Shown: piece after piece, positions 55,251-64,000 of the stretch
Position numbering within the stretch: position 1 is the stretch's first letter
How the letters are laid out: every line of letters begins with the position of its first letter
From: Bradyrhizobium sp. CB1015
GTDB lineage: Bacteria; Pseudomonadota; Alphaproteobacteria; Rhizobiales; Xanthobacteraceae
NCBI RefSeq assembly: GCF_025200925.1
Contig: NZ_CP104174.1
Location: 3,410,001 to 3,474,000, forward strand
Direction: 5' to 3'
DNA: 64,000 nt
Made by a program: the position numbers and the translations under genes
Notes under the pieces: model-generated
Told to the model about the DNA's origin: nothing
Databases searched by the model: none
The model's input: only the letters and a program-made list of their open reading frames with translations

Positions 55251-56762
55251 TCACCGGGTCGTTGCGGCGACCGTCTGCGCCGGTTTCACCTTGCGCCACA
55301 CCCACACCATCACCGGCCAGAGCAGCGCGCCGATCGCCATCGCGGCGAGGATGGCCGCGACCGGACGCTCGAAGAACGGCAAGATGCTGCCGTCCGACTT
55401 GATCAGCGAGGTGACGAAGGCCTGCTCCACCATGGTGCCCATGACGATGCCGAGCACCATCGCGGCGACGGGATAGCCGTTCGCCTCCATGACATAGCCG
55501 ATCACGCCGAAGGCGGCGACGGTGACGACGCCGAACATGTTGTTGCCGATCGCGAACGAGCCGACCGCGCAGCACAGCATGATGATCGGCATCACGGTCG
55601 AGCGCGGCGCCAGCAGGATGTAGGCGGCGACGCGGATCATGGCGATGCCGAGCGGGATCATCAGGATGTTCGCGATGATGAACATCAGATAAATCGCGTA
55701 CATGCTCGACGCCTTCTCGGTGAACAGCGTCGGGCCGGGATTGAGTCCCTTCATGTAGAGCACGCCGATGGCGATCGCCGCGATGGTGTCGCCGGGGATG
55801 CCGAACAGCAGCGAAGGCACCCAGCCGGAGGCGATGCTGGCATTGTTGCTGGCGCCGGCCTCGACCAGGCCCTCGACATGGCCGGTGCCGAACTTTTCCG
55901 GCTCCTTGGAGAAGCGCTTCGACATCGCATAGGAGACCCAGGCGGCCATATCGGCGCCGGCACCGGGCAGCACGCCGATGATGATGCCGACGATGTTCCC
56001 GCGCGTCATCTGCCAGTGATAGAGCTTGGTCAGCCTCCACTGTCCGGCCATGATGCTTCCGAACTTGCGCCGCGGCAGCGGCGGCGGCTCCGGTGTCAGC
56101 ATCGCACGCATCACCTGCGCCACCGCGAACACGCCGACGAGGGCCGGGATCGGCTCGATGCCGCCGAACAGATCGGTGAGGCCGAAGGTGAAGCGCGGGA
56201 TGCCGCCGGGATTCTCGATGCCGATGCAGGACACGAGCAGGCCGATGAACATGCCCGCGATCGCCTTCACCGGCGAGGAGCGCGCGACCAGGGTGGCGCA
56301 CATCAGGCCGAGCAGCGCCAGCCAGAAATATTCGAAGGTCGAGAACGACAGCGCGATCTCGGCGAGCGGCGGCGCCAGGATCATCAGCGACAGCACGCCG
56401 GCGATGCCGCCGACGGCGGAGAACCAGACGCCGGCCCCCAACGCCAGCTCGGCCTGGCCTTTGCGCGTCATGGCGTAGGCTTCATCCGCATAGGCGGCGG
56501 AGGCGGGCGTGCCGGGGATACGCAGCAGCGCGCCGGGAATGTCGCCGGAGAAGATCGCCATCGAGGAGGCCGCGACGATGGTCGCGATCGCCGCGATCGG
56601 CGACAGATAGAAGGTGACGGGGACGAGCAGGGCGGTCGCCATCGTCGCCGACAGGCCCGGCAGCGAGCCGATCACGAGGCCGTACACGGAGGCCGCGATC
56701 ATCGCGATGATGACCTCCCAGGTGGAGATCAGCGCGAAGGCATCAATCAGGGTCTTGAGCAT
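55251..56762 (-). CDS. tctA: TctA, tripartite tricarboxylate transporter large permease
   Basis: 503-residue large permease of the TTT family: a 12-helix secondary transporter needing TctB and a periplasmic TctC. Start MLKTLIDAFALISTWEVIIAMIAASVYGLVIGSLPGLSATM; conserved GLVIGSLPGLSATMA and GIIIGVLPGAGADMAAWVSYAMSKRFS repeats are seen. The pair ALLLPVTF/YLSP motif and DIPGALLRIPGTPASAAYADEAYAMTRKGQ are typical of TctA. The gene follows tctB after 4 bp, completing the operon. Substrate not determined: relatives carry citrate, tartrate or other carboxylates. Confidence 0.92.
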   Translation of the reverse strand: MLKTLIDAFALISTWEVIIAMIAASVYGLVIGSLPGLSATMATALLVPVTFYLSPIAAIATIVAASSMAIFSGDIPGALLRIPGTPASAAYADEAYAMTRKGQAELALGAGVWFSAVGGIAGVLSLMILAPPLAEIALSFSTFEYFWLALLGLMCATLVARSSPVKAIAGMFIGLLVSCIGIENPGGIPRFTFGLTDLFGGIEPIPALVGVFAVAQVMRAMLTPEPPPLPRRKFGSIMAGQWRLTKLYHWQMTRGNIVGIIIGVLPGAGADMAAWVSYAMSKRFSKEPEKFGTGHVEGLVEAGASNNASIASGWVPSLLFGIPGDTIAAIAIGVLYMKGLNPGPTLFTEKASSMYAIYLMFIIANILMIPLGIAMIRVAAYILLAPRSTVMPIIMLCCAVGSFAIGNNMFGVVTVAAFGVIGYVMEANGYPVAAMVLGIVMGTMVEQAFVTSLIKSDGSILPFFERPVAAILAAMAIGALLWPVMVWVWRKVKPAQTVAATTR

Positions 56763-56766
56763 GGGA

Positions 56767-57258
56767 TTACCAGGGCGCCGGCAACAGGCCGGCGGGCAGC
56801 GGCACGCGCAGCAGCTTGCCGAAGATGAGATGAATGGCGAAAGGCGAGAGCATCGCGAGCGGCAGCGCCAGCTTCCACTTCGCCCCGAGCGCGGTCGAGG
56901 TCACGTAGACCATGATCGCCGCGGTGAGGATGAATCCGAGCCGGTCGGCGGCAAAGACGTAGAACAGCAGCAGTGCCGGCGGCAGCAGCGCGCGCAGGCC
57001 GTAGAGCCTGCCCTGCGACGGCGGGGCCGCCGCCTGGCCGTCCTCGAATGGGACCAGTTCTTCTTCCTCCTCGAAGGAATGGCCGATGCCGAACGCGATC
57101 GCGAGCCCGCACAGTGCAAGGCCGCAGCCGATCACCAGCGGAAATACGTTGGGGCCGACCGGCTGCCCCGGCACCGGCGGCAGAATGTAGCCGCCATAGG
57201 CGGCAGCCGCGCCGAGCACGACGAGAAACGATCCCGTGACGGAGTCGGGAAGACGCAT
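56767..57258 (-). CDS. tctB: TctB, tripartite transporter small permease
   Basis: 163-residue small permease with four membrane helices (about 9-29, 37-57, 84-107 and 113-145). Between helices 2 and 3 is a Glu-rich charged loop (FEEEEELVPFEDGQ). Start MRLPDSVTGSFLVVLGAAAAYGG with conserved VFPLVIGCGLALCGLAI is typical of TctB. It lies 4 bp before tctA, and follows tctC with a 204-bp gap holding a repeat (57281-57455). Confidence 0.85.
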   Translation of the reverse strand: MRLPDSVTGSFLVVLGAAAAYGGYILPPVPGQPVGPNVFPLVIGCGLALCGLAIAFGIGHSFEEEEELVPFEDGQAAAPPSQGRLYGLRALLPPALLLFYVFAADRLGFILTAAIMVYVTSTALGAKWKLALPLAMLSPFAIHLIFGKLLRVPLPAGLLPAPW

Positions 57259-57280
57259 AGGAGGGTCCTGTAGGCTTTCT

Positions 57281-57455
57281 TCTCCCTCTCCCCGTTCTTA
57301 CGGGGAGAGGGTTGGGGTGAGGGGACTTTCCGCGCGAACGGTGAGAGCTGGACTCGCGGAGATTCCCCCTCACCCAAATTCGAGCAAAGCTCGAATTCGA
57401 CCTCTCCCTGCATCCGCCTTCGCTAAAGCTTCGGCGGACAAGCGCGGGGAGAGGT
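57281..57455. repeat. Palindromic repeat between tctC and tctB (family D)
   Basis: CTCCCTCTCCCCGTTCTTACGGGGAGAGGG starts the element, and GCGCGGGGAGAGGTG ends it; inner ends CACCC and GGGTTGGGGTGAGGGG are mutually complementary. AATTCGAG CAA AGCTCGAATT lies in the centre. It separates the binding-protein gene from the permease genes within one operon. The short hairpin at 17859-17886 is a partial relative. Confidence 0.8.
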
Positions 57456-57462
57456 GAAAACA

Positions 57463-58455
57463 TCACGCCTTGCTCAGGCCGGCGGCCTTCATCGCCTCGC
57501 CCATCTGGGCATCGCCCTTGTCCATGAAGCCCGCGAAGTGGGCCGCATCGCCCCACACGGTGCCGAAGCCGCGATTGCTCATGAAGTCCTTGAACTCGGC
57601 GGAGTCGTAGACCTTCTTCAGCGCCGCGGTGAGCTTGGTTGCGATCTCCGGCGGCAAGTTTTTCGGCCCGGCAATGCCGCGCCAGGCGCCGGTTGCGTAG
57701 TCGATGCCCATGGCCTCCTTCAGCGTCGGCACGTCCTTGAACACCGGGTTGCGCGCGGGCGCCATGATGGCGAGGCTTCTGGCCTTGCCGGCCTCGATGA
57801 TCGCGCGCGCCTCCGGCACCGAGCAGGTGGTGAGGTCGAGACCGCCGGCGGCGAGATCCTGCATCGCGGGTGCTGCGCCATTCGACGGCACCCAGGCGAC
57901 CTGATTGGCGGGCAGGCCCATCGCCTGCATCCAGCCGACCAGTGCGAGATGCCAGATGCCGCCCTGGCCGGTGCCGGAAGCCTTGAACTTGCCGGGAGGC
58001 GCCGCCTTGATCGCGTCGGCGAGCTCCTTGACCGTCTTGTAGGGCGAGGAGGAGGAGACCTGGATGCCGGGCGGATCCTCGTTCATCAGCGCCAGCGGCG
58101 TGTAGCTCTTCGGCGTCAGGTCGGTGAGACCCTGCCAGTGCATCATCGAGATTTCGACCGTGAGCATGCCGATGGTGTAGCCGTCGGGCTGCGCGGTCGC
58201 GATCGCACTGTGGCCGACCACGCCGGAGCCGCCGGTGCGGTTGACCACGTTGAAGGGCTGGCCGAGATCCTTCTCCAGCAGCGCCGCGACGATGCGCGCG
58301 GTGGCATCGGTCCCGCCGCCGGCGCCCCAGGGCACGATCACGGTGACCGGCCGGGCCGGATAGGCTTGCGCAAGTGCGGGCTTGAAGCCGAAAGCGGCGG
58401 ATGCCGCGACCGCGGCGGTGGAAGCCGCAAAGGTGCGGCGCGAAATCTTGGACAT
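57463..58455 (-). CDS. tctC: TctC, Bug-family periplasmic substrate-binding protein
   Basis: 330-residue periplasmic solute receptor (Bug/TctC family). Signal sequence SKISRRTFAASTAAVAASAAFGFKPALA, Tat-like RRTF, cleavage near residue 29. The ligand pocket region has PVTVIVPWGAGGGTDATARIVAALLEKDLGQPFNVVNRTGGSGVVGHSAIATAQPDGYTIG, with the conserved GAGGGTD. GNPAM-type repeats and DVPTLKEAM near 245. ATG 58455 follows GGGAGG; an ORF start 15 codons upstream lacks a better site. First gene of tctC-tctB-tctA. Ligand unknown. Confidence 0.9.
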   Translation of the reverse strand: MSKISRRTFAASTAAVAASAAFGFKPALAQAYPARPVTVIVPWGAGGGTDATARIVAALLEKDLGQPFNVVNRTGGSGVVGHSAIATAQPDGYTIGMLTVEISMMHWQGLTDLTPKSYTPLALMNEDPPGIQVSSSSPYKTVKELADAIKAAPPGKFKASGTGQGGIWHLALVGWMQAMGLPANQVAWVPSNGAAPAMQDLAAGGLDLTTCSVPEARAIIEAGKARSLAIMAPARNPVFKDVPTLKEAMGIDYATGAWRGIAGPKNLPPEIATKLTAALKKVYDSAEFKDFMSNRGFGTVWGDAAHFAGFMDKGDAQMGEAMKAAGLSKA

Positions 58456-58672
58456 TGAATGCCTCCCAGCGGCGCCCGTGATGTCGGGCGCTCTTGTCAA
58501 CTTCCGGCATTCTAGTCGGCTTTGCGTCGCCGCCGCAAGGTAGCGCTACCAACTGAGAGCGCCATGTTGTGTGAAAGCAGGCGGAACGAATGGGTGGTCG
58601 GAAATCGGGTGGGTTTTGCCCGCGCGCGCAGCCAACTTTAGCGCGTAACGATAAACCAAAGGCAAGCCATCC

Positions 58673-59152
58673 ATGACCCAAGCCTATTACAGCGCCGTGC
58701 TGGACCACCCGCTCGACGACGTCTGGTCGCTGATCCGCGATTTCAACAACTACCCCGCTTATATCGACGGGGTGAGCGAGAGCGAGATCGAAGATAACAA
58801 GCGCGGCGATGAAGTCGGCGCCATCAGACGCTTCTGCTATCTCGGGAACTGGATCCGCCAGCGCCTGGTCGATCACTCGGACCGGCAGCACACCCTGACT
58901 TATGCCGGTCTCGAAGCGATACCGTATCCGCAAGACGACGGAAGCCAAACGCCGGCGCCGACGCGCTATCAAGGCACCATGCATCTGCGTCCGATCATCG
59001 AAGGCGACCGCACCCTCATCGAATGGTCGGTTGCGCTCGAAACTGAACCTGTGGACGCCGAGCGCTGGAAAGCCCTGTTTGCCTCCTGGATTCCCGATTG
59101 GACGGATTCACTGGCACGGACATTGGCTCGGGCTCGTCCGCGATCCAGCTAG
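58673..59152 (+). CDS. SRPBCC (polyketide cyclase/START-like) domain protein
   Basis: 159-residue SRPBCC-fold protein with the usual signatures: YYSAVLDHPLDDVWSLIRDFNNYPAYID at the N-terminus, RGDEVGAIRRFCYLGNWIRQRLVDHSDRQHTLTYAG in the middle, and a long C-terminal helix WIPDWTDSLARTLARARPRSS. The fold binds hydrophobic ligands; neither substrate nor activity can be inferred. Single gene, opposite in direction to its neighbours, and followed by a repeat-rich gap. Confidence 0.75.
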   Translation: MTQAYYSAVLDHPLDDVWSLIRDFNNYPAYIDGVSESEIEDNKRGDEVGAIRRFCYLGNWIRQRLVDHSDRQHTLTYAGLEAIPYPQDDGSQTPAPTRYQGTMHLRPIIEGDRTLIEWSVALETEPVDAERWKALFASWIPDWTDSLARTLARARPRSS

Positions 59153-59193
59153 AGCATGATGCGATTAGGCGTGATTGCGCCACCGGCGGTGCA

Positions 59194-59560
59194 CTCCCTC
59201 TCCCGCTTGCGCAGGGCTATCGCATTTGCGAATTTTCCCCGCGGCCATCCTTCGAGACGCCCGCTTTGGGCGGGCTCCTCAGGGTGAGGGCGGAGTGCGC
59301 GGCAGCAGTTTCAACGAGCACTGATGCTGATTAGCCTCATCCTGAGGAGGCGCGTAAGCGCCGTCTCGAAGGACGAGGCGTGCGCGCAGGCCGCCGCCAC
59401 AAGTCATATGCGATTGCCCTGCCCGCTTGCGGGAGAGGGCTGAGGAGAGGGTGTTTCCGCAACGGGACAGTCTGCAAGAGGAGAAAGCCCTCACCCGGCG
59501 CGCGGGACGATGCTTTGCATCGCCCGGACGCGCCGACCTCTCCCGCAAGCGGGAGAGGTG
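59194..59560. repeat. Mosaic of nested dispersed repeats
   Basis: Gap of about 460 bp without a gene between the SRPBCC and DUF3298 genes. The outer element, CTCCCTCTCCCGCTTGCG (59203-59220) through GCCCGCTTGCGGGAGAGG (59420-59437), appears interrupted by two palindromes of family E type (59245-59288 and 59335-59378). A second copy of CTCTCCCGCAAGCGGGAGAG ends the block near 59558. It shows one repeat inserted into another. Confidence 0.7.
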
Positions 59561-59614
59561 AACGAGCGCCGAGGCAATCGATTCATCCAAATCTCATCTC
59601 GCTTTAGCGACCGC

Positions 59615-60406
59615 TCACTGAACCTCCTCGTCGCCCTTCGGCCGCGCGCCGCCGAAGATGCGCGCGCCCTCCGCCGTGAGGTACGGCTTCAGCGCCTCCC
59701 AGGGCACGAATGCGACATACTCGCCCTCGGCGTAGGGACCGACCGCATAGGGCGGATAGTGGAACGTGAGGCCGGAGCTCTTGCCGGCCTCGGTGGAGGG
59801 CGCGAGCGTCACCGCGCCGATCTTGAGCAGGCTCGGCTTCAGCTCTTTGAACCATTCGTCGGTTGCGGTCTCGCCGGCATCCCGTTTCTTCTTCTCGGCC
59901 TTGAGCGAGGCGATGATCGCCTTCACCATCGCATTCATGGTCGTGCCGTTGTCCGCGGTCTCGGCGAAGAACGGGCGGATCGAGATGCGCTTGTTGACGG
60001 CCCTGTCCCACAGGATCGTGTTGACGTCCGAATTGGGGTGGGCGCCGCGCGTGTTCATGTAGTCGTCGCGCAGGATGCTGACATAGCGGTCGGCAACGAC
60101 GGAGCGGATCTCGTATTTGCGCTCGAAGTCCCAGCCGCCTTCCCTGAAGAATTGCGGATCGGCTTTGCGCGCGGTGGCGGCTTCCGCGGCATTCTTGTCC
60201 AGCCATTTCCTGCCCTCGGCGAGGCAGTCCGCCGCCAGCGCCGCATCCGCCTTGATCCTGCCGTCGAGGAAGACGCGCGCCTCGATGCTTTTGGTGTTGA
60301 CGACCGCGTCGGGCTTGGGATCGGCGGCGTGTGCGGGGCTGAACAGCGCGCTGCAAACCGCAGCGGCCGCGAGCGCGCGCATGAACGTTGGCGCGAGAAA
60401 CATCAC
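59615..60406 (-). CDS. Periplasmic DUF3298/RsiV-like protein
   Basis: 263-residue exported protein. Signal peptide (about 1-28, AHAAD). The middle region (about 75-125) has FERKYEIRSVVADRYVSILRDDYMNTRGAHPNSDVNTILWD, and the C-terminus has LTFHYPPYAVGPYAEGEYVAFVPWEALKPYL (about 215-245), the DUF3298 signature found in RsiV and PdaC-type proteins that bind lysozyme or peptidoglycan. There is no membrane anchor and no anti-sigma N-terminus, so it is not an anti-sigma factor. Start ATG 60406 or 60403. Independent of the mut genes. Confidence 0.75.
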   Translation of the reverse strand: MMFLAPTFMRALAAAAVCSALFSPAHAADPKPDAVVNTKSIEARVFLDGRIKADAALAADCLAEGRKWLDKNAAEAATARKADPQFFREGGWDFERKYEIRSVVADRYVSILRDDYMNTRGAHPNSDVNTILWDRAVNKRISIRPFFAETADNGTTMNAMVKAIIASLKAEKKKRDAGETATDEWFKELKPSLLKIGAVTLAPSTEAGKSSGLTFHYPPYAVGPYAEGEYVAFVPWEALKPYLTAEGARIFGGARPKGDEEVQ

Positions 60407-60440
60407 GCAAAGTCCTCTTGTCGGAAGATCGACGGCGAAG

Positions 60441-62597
60441 CTACTCCGCCGCCTCGCTGTGCCCCAGCCGGGCGTTCAGCTTGCGGATCAGCTCCTCGGC
60501 GGCATCCGCGATCACCGTGCCGGGCGGGAAGATCGCCTCCGCGCCGGCGGCATAGAGCGCATCGTAATCCTGCGGCGGCACCACGCCGCCGACGATGATC
60601 ATGATGTCGTCGCGCCCCTGCTTCTTCAGCGCGGCCTTCAGCTCCGGCACGGCGGTGAGGTGGGCGGCGGCCAGCGAGGAGACGCCGAGGATGTGCACGT
60701 CATTCTCGACCGCCTGCCGCGCGGCTTCGTCGGCGGTGGCGAACAGCGGCCCGATGTCGACGTCGAAGCCGATATCTGCAAAGGCCGACGCGATCACCTT
60801 CTGGCCTCGGTCGTGGCCGTCCTGGCCGATCTTGGCGACCAGGATGCGCGGGCGGCGGCCCTCGGCCTCCTCGAAGGCGTCGATCAGCGCCTGAACCTTC
60901 TCGACCTGGGTGCCCATGCTGGACGCCTCCCGCTTGTAGACGCCGGTGATGGACTTGATCTCGGCGCGGTGCCGGCCGAACACTTTCTCCATCGCGTCCG
61001 AGATCTCGCCGACGGTCGCCTTCGCACGCGCGGCGTCGATCGCGAGCGCCAGCAGATTGCCGTTGCCTTCGCCGGCCGAGCGCGTCAGCGCGGCGAGGGC
61101 GGCATCGACCTCCTGCTGGTTGCGCTCGGCTTTCAGCCGCTTGAGCTTGTCGATCTGAAGCCGGCGGACATTGGTGTTGTCGACCTTCAGAATCTCGATT
61201 CTGTCTTCGTCGGTCGGCTTGTACTTGTTGACGCCGATCACCGCCTGCTTGCCGGCGTCGATCCGCGCCTGCGTCTTGGCCGAGGCCTCTTCGATGCGCA
61301 GCTTCGGCACGCCGGCTTCGATCGCTTTCGCCATGCCGCCGAGCTCCTCGATCTCCTGGATATGGCCCCAGGCCTTGGCGGCGAGGTCGCGCGTGAGCCG
61401 CTCGACATAATACGAGCCGCCCCAGGGATCGATGATGCGGGTGGTGCCGCTCTCCTGCTGCAGGAACAGCTGGGTGTTGCGGGCGATGCGCGCCGAGAAA
61501 TCGGTCGGCAGCGCCAGCGCTTCGTCGAGCGCGTTGGTGTGCAGCGATTGGGTGTGGCCCTGGGTGGCCGCCATCGCCTCGACCGTGGTGCGCATCACGT
61601 TGTTGAAGACGTCCTGCGCGGTCAGCGACCAGCCCGAGGTCTGGCTGTGCGTGCGCAGCGACAGCGAGCGCGGGTCCTTCGGGCCAAACGGCTTGAGCAG
61701 CTTCGCCCAGAGCAGGCGCGCCGCGCGCAGCTTGGCGACCTCCATGAAGAAGTTCATGCCGATCGCCCAGAAGAACGACAGGCGCGGCGCGAAGCGGTCG
61801 ACGTCGAGCCCCGCGGCAAGACCGGCGCGCAAATATTCGACGCCGTCGGCGAGCGTATAGGCGAGCTCGAGGTCCTGCGTCGCGCCGGCCTCCTGCATGT
61901 GATAGCCGGAGATCGAAATGGAATTGTACTTCGGCATCCTCGTGGAGGTGTAGGCGAAGATGTCCGAGATGATCCGCATCGAGGGCGCCGGCGGATAGAT
62001 ATAGGTGTTGCGCACCATGAACTCTTTTAAGATGTCGTTCTGAATGGTGCCCGACAGCTTTTCCGGCGGCACGCCCTGTTCCTCGGCGGCGGCGACATAG
62101 AGCGCGAGGATCGGCAGCACCGCGCCGTTCATGGTCATGGACACGCTCATCTGGTCCAGCGGAATCCCTGCGAACAGCGTGCGCATGTCGTAGATGGAAT
62201 CGATGGCAACGCCGGCCATGCCGACATCGCCGCCGACGCGCGGATGGTCAGAGTCATAACCCCGGTGGGTGGCAAGATCGAAGGCGACCGAAAGGCCCTT
62301 CTGCCCCGCCGCGAGGTTGCGGCGGTAGAACGCGTTGGAATCCTCCGCCGTGGAGAAGCCGGCATATTGCCTGACGGTCCAGGGCTGGTTGACATACATG
62401 GTCGGGTAGGGGCCGCGCAGATAGGGCGCGATGCCCGGATAGGTCTCGAGGAAATCGAGCCCGGCGAGATCAGCCTCGCCATAGGCGGGTTTCACCAGAA
62501 TGCCCTCCGGCGTCAGCCACGGCTCGGCGCTGCCAGCGGGTGTGGGGGTGGTGGCGCGCTCGAAAGCGACGTCGGCGAAATCAGGAATGCGGCTCAT
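60441..62597 (-). CDS. mutB: Methylmalonyl-CoA mutase, large subunit MutB
   Basis: 718-residue adenosylcobalamin-dependent mutase interconverting methylmalonyl-CoA and succinyl-CoA (propionate pathway, polyhydroxyalkanoate metabolism). The TIM barrel begins near [33 protein letters not shown]. Substrate-binding region: [47 protein letters not shown]. The cobalamin-binding C-terminal domain carries [14 protein letters not shown] (about 600, DxHxxG) and [15 protein letters not shown] 62597 starts MSRIPDF; an ORF start 4 codons upstream is also possible. It follows the GFA gene by 21 bp. Confidence 0.95.
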   Translation of the reverse strand: MSRIPDFADVAFERATTPTPAGSAEPWLTPEGILVKPAYGEADLAGLDFLETYPGIAPYLRGPYPTMYVNQPWTVRQYAGFSTAEDSNAFYRRNLAAGQKGLSVAFDLATHRGYDSDHPRVGGDVGMAGVAIDSIYDMRTLFAGIPLDQMSVSMTMNGAVLPILALYVAAAEEQGVPPEKLSGTIQNDILKEFMVRNTYIYPPAPSMRIISDIFAYTSTRMPKYNSISISGYHMQEAGATQDLELAYTLADGVEYLRAGLAAGLDVDRFAPRLSFFWAIGMNFFMEVAKLRAARLLWAKLLKPFGPKDPRSLSLRTHSQTSGWSLTAQDVFNNVMRTTVEAMAATQGHTQSLHTNALDEALALPTDFSARIARNTQLFLQQESGTTRIIDPWGGSYYVERLTRDLAAKAWGHIQEIEELGGMAKAIEAGVPKLRIEEASAKTQARIDAGKQAVIGVNKYKPTDEDRIEILKVDNTNVRRLQIDKLKRLKAERNQQEVDAALAALTRSAGEGNGNLLALAIDAARAKATVGEISDAMEKVFGRHRAEIKSITGVYKREASSMGTQVEKVQALIDAFEEAEGRRPRILVAKIGQDGHDRGQKVIASAFADIGFDVDIGPLFATADEAARQAVENDVHILGVSSLAAAHLTAVPELKAALKKQGRDDIMIIVGGVVPPQDYDALYAAGAEAIFPPGTVIADAAEELIRKLNARLGHSEAAE

Positions 62598-62618
62598 GGC
62601 TTCAACCATATCGTAGGC

Positions 62619-63083
62619 TCAATCATGATCCGGATGTTGATGGCTGACGATGGTCGCCATCTTCTCCGGTCCGTAATTCTGCTGCGTGGTCTGGCTCGGC
62701 AAATTGGCAATGCCCACGACCCAGCCCAGGCGGGATTCGGTGCCGAACTGCCGCGTCGGGATGACGCGGTCGGGGTGGTCGAAGGTGCCGGTCATGATCT
62801 CGATCCGGTCGCCGTCGATGCGGCCGAAGCTCAGCGGCGTGCCGCAGGCGGCGCAATAGCCGCGATCGGCGATCGAGGAGGAGCGGAAGAACGACGGCTT
62901 GCCCTTGGTCCAGGCGAAATCAGTCTTGTTGACGTCGGCGAAAGAGGCGAACGGCGCGCCGCTCGCCTTCTGGCACATCCGGCAGTGGCAGATCGAAATC
63001 CTGGTCGGCGCCGTCATGACCGCAAAGCGCACGGCGCCGCATTGGCAGCCGCCGGTGAGAACGGGTTTGCTGGTGTCCGTCAT
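62619..63083 (-). CDS. GFA-family (glutathione-dependent formaldehyde-activating-like) zinc protein
   Basis: 154-residue GFA-domain protein with the expected zinc ligands: CQCGAVRF (C13, C15), HCRMCQ (about 33-36, C34 and C37) and CAACGTPLSFG (about 75-80). Other conserved parts: ADVNKTDFAWTKGKPSFFRSSSIADRGY and GDRIEIMTGTFDHPDRVIP. GFA proteins resemble glutathione-dependent formaldehyde-activating enzymes; the activity of most is unproven. It lies between the small and large methylmalonyl-CoA mutase subunit genes, overlapping mutA by 4 bp. Confidence 0.85.
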   Translation of the reverse strand: MTDTSKPVLTGGCQCGAVRFAVMTAPTRISICHCRMCQKASGAPFASFADVNKTDFAWTKGKPSFFRSSSIADRGYCAACGTPLSFGRIDGDRIEIMTGTFDHPDRVIPTRQFGTESRLGWVVGIANLPSQTTQQNYGPEKMATIVSHQHPDHD

Positions 63084-64000
63084 GGCTGCTCCATCCGTCG
63101 GTAGGCGTCCTGCAGCGTCGCAAGCGCATCGCTTCCGGCGAAGACAAAACCCGTGACGCCGGCGGCCCGCAGCGCCGCCTCGGCCTCAGCCGGGCGGCCT
63201 GCCAGATAGATATGTCGCCCGCCGGCCGATTGCAGGGCCTTTGCCGCGGCCTCGGCATGTTCCGCATAGACCTTGTCGCTGGAACACAGACAGGCCAGCT
63301 CGGCGCCGGAGGACTTGAAGGCCGCGGCCAGCTTGGCGGGATCGGCAAAGCCCTCGCTGTCGACGGCCTGAATGCCGCCGGCCTCGAAGAAGCTCTTCGC
63401 GAACGTCGCGCGCGCGGTGAAATCGGCGGGCGTGCCGAGATTGGCCAGGAACACCTTTGGCCGTGCGCCCCGCGCCTTCGACATCGCGTCGGACTTGTCG
63501 CGTAGCGCCTCGAACGGTTCCGCCAGACGGATCGGCGGCAGAGCCTCGAACTTGTATGTCTGCTCGCCGTAGGGCGGAAGCGCAATCGGCGTTGCCTTCA
63601 GGACAGTGGCTTCGCTCTCATGCAGGTTCGGAAACTCGCTGGCGCCGGTCAGGACGTCGCGGCGCTTTGCGATATTGGCCGCGCGCGCCTTGCGCGTGGC
63701 CGCGACCTTGCTCTGGAATACACCCTGCTGAAGCGCGGCGAACGCGCCACCGGCCTTCGCGCTCTCCTGGAACAGCGCCCAGGCCGCTTCGCACAGCTGC
63801 GCCGTCAGCGTCTCGATGCCACCGGCGCCCGCCGCGGGATCGCTGACCTTGGCGAGGTTGCTTTCTTCCAGCAGCAGAAGCTGGGTGTTGCGCGCCACGC
63901 GCCGCGCGAACGGATCGGGCAGGCCGAGCGCCAGCGTATGCGGCAGCACGGTGATGGCGTTGGCGCCGGCGAGTCCCGCGGCGAAGGTCGCCATGGTCGC
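63080..64000 (-). CDS. mutA: Methylmalonyl-CoA mutase, small subunit MutA (5' partial)
   Basis: 306 residues visible; the frame is open to the window edge so the start is outside. C-terminal part of the non-catalytic mutase subunit: ITVLPHTLALGLPDPFARRVARNTQLLLLEESNLAKVSDPAAGAGGIETLTAQLCEAAWALFQE matches the barrel C-terminus of MutA. The cobalamin-like domain (about 180-300) has lost the DxHxxG motif, as in all small subunits, which confirms the assignment. It precedes the GFA and mutB genes; the ATGA overlap implies a single operon. Confidence 0.9.
   Translation of the reverse strand, partial: ATMATFAAGLAGANAITVLPHTLALGLPDPFARRVARNTQLLLLEESNLAKVSDPAAGAGGIETLTAQLCEAAWALFQESAKAGGAFAALQQGVFQSKVAATRKARAANIAKRRDVLTGASEFPNLHESEATVLKATPIALPPYGEQTYKFEALPPIRLAEPFEALRDKSDAMSKARGARPKVFLANLGTPADFTARATFAKSFFEAGGIQAVDSEGFADPAKLAAAFKSSGAELACLCSSDKVYAEHAEAAAKALQSAGGRHIYLAGRPAEAEAALRAAGVTGFVFAGSDALATLQDAYRRMEQP

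Noticed and set aside
59615..60406. DUF3298 protein as an RsiV-type anti-sigma factor
   Set aside because: It has a signal peptide and no membrane anchor or N-terminal anti-sigma domain, and no sigma gene is adjacent.

Overview
The window looks like chromosome of a Bradyrhizobium, probably of the B. japonicum/diazoefficiens complex. The evidence is high GC throughout, a hopanoid gene cluster, an EcfF/OsrA-type sigma/anti-sigma pair with cysteines at positions 129 and 179, neighbouring TIGR03808- and TIGR03809-like genes, and many short palindromic repeats of the kinds common in Bradyrhizobium genomes. No rRNA, tRNA or CRISPR array was recognised. Species identity is inference, because no search was run.

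Layout. (1) 1-11.7 kb: hopanoid locus with hpnG (5' end outside the window), ispH-hpnH, hpnN and hpnO, plus a DUF2147 gene. Between hpnG and hpnH lies an accessory stretch with two unrelated PIN-toxin modules, a palindromic element and an IS481-like element whose transposase has an early amber stop. (2) 11.8-19.5 kb: a four-gene stress-type operon (metallophosphoesterase, cupredoxin, ECF sigma, zinc-finger anti-sigma), a GMC oxidoreductase, an M20 amidohydrolase and a PiT phosphate transporter. (3) 19.6-28.2 kb: a DNA-damage divergon. One LexA-type box (GAAC-N7-GAAC at 22400-22414) sits between imuA-imuB-dnaE2 and a radical-SAM/UdgX pair. dnaE2 carries a 116-bp palindromic repeat translated in frame. 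(4) 28.3-31.2 kb: an SDR gene and a complete group II intron (29292-31199) inserted into one arm of a dispersed palindrome. (5) 31.2-42.8 kb: CoA-transferase-like gene, an HME-type RND efflux pair, amidohydrolase, a kinase-like NTPase, an orphan HigA-type antitoxin, TolC and enoyl-CoA hydratase. (6) 42.1-50.2 kb: regulation and signalling: EcfF/OsrA-like pair, DUF2336, a GGDEF diguanylate cyclase, then a sigma / membrane anti-sigma / exported S8 protease operon. (7) 50.6-54.2 kb: TIGR03809- and TIGR03808-like genes, a small GIY-YIG gene flanked by inverted copies of a palindromic repeat, and a pyroglutamyl-peptidase. (8) 54.2-64 kb: methylmalonyl-CoA mutase genes (mutA, GFA gene, mutB) and their GTPase chaperone meaB, separated by a tripartite tricarboxylate transporter operon (tctC-tctB-tctA), an SRPBCC gene and a DUF3298-like periplasmic protein.

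The most interesting items are the LexA divergon coupling the ImuABC mutasome to rSAM/UdgX repair; the palindromic repeat domesticated inside DnaE2; the sigma/anti-sigma/subtilase operon in which the anti-sigma periplasmic domain resembles a subtilase prodomain; and the GIY-YIG gene bounded by inverted palindromic repeats.
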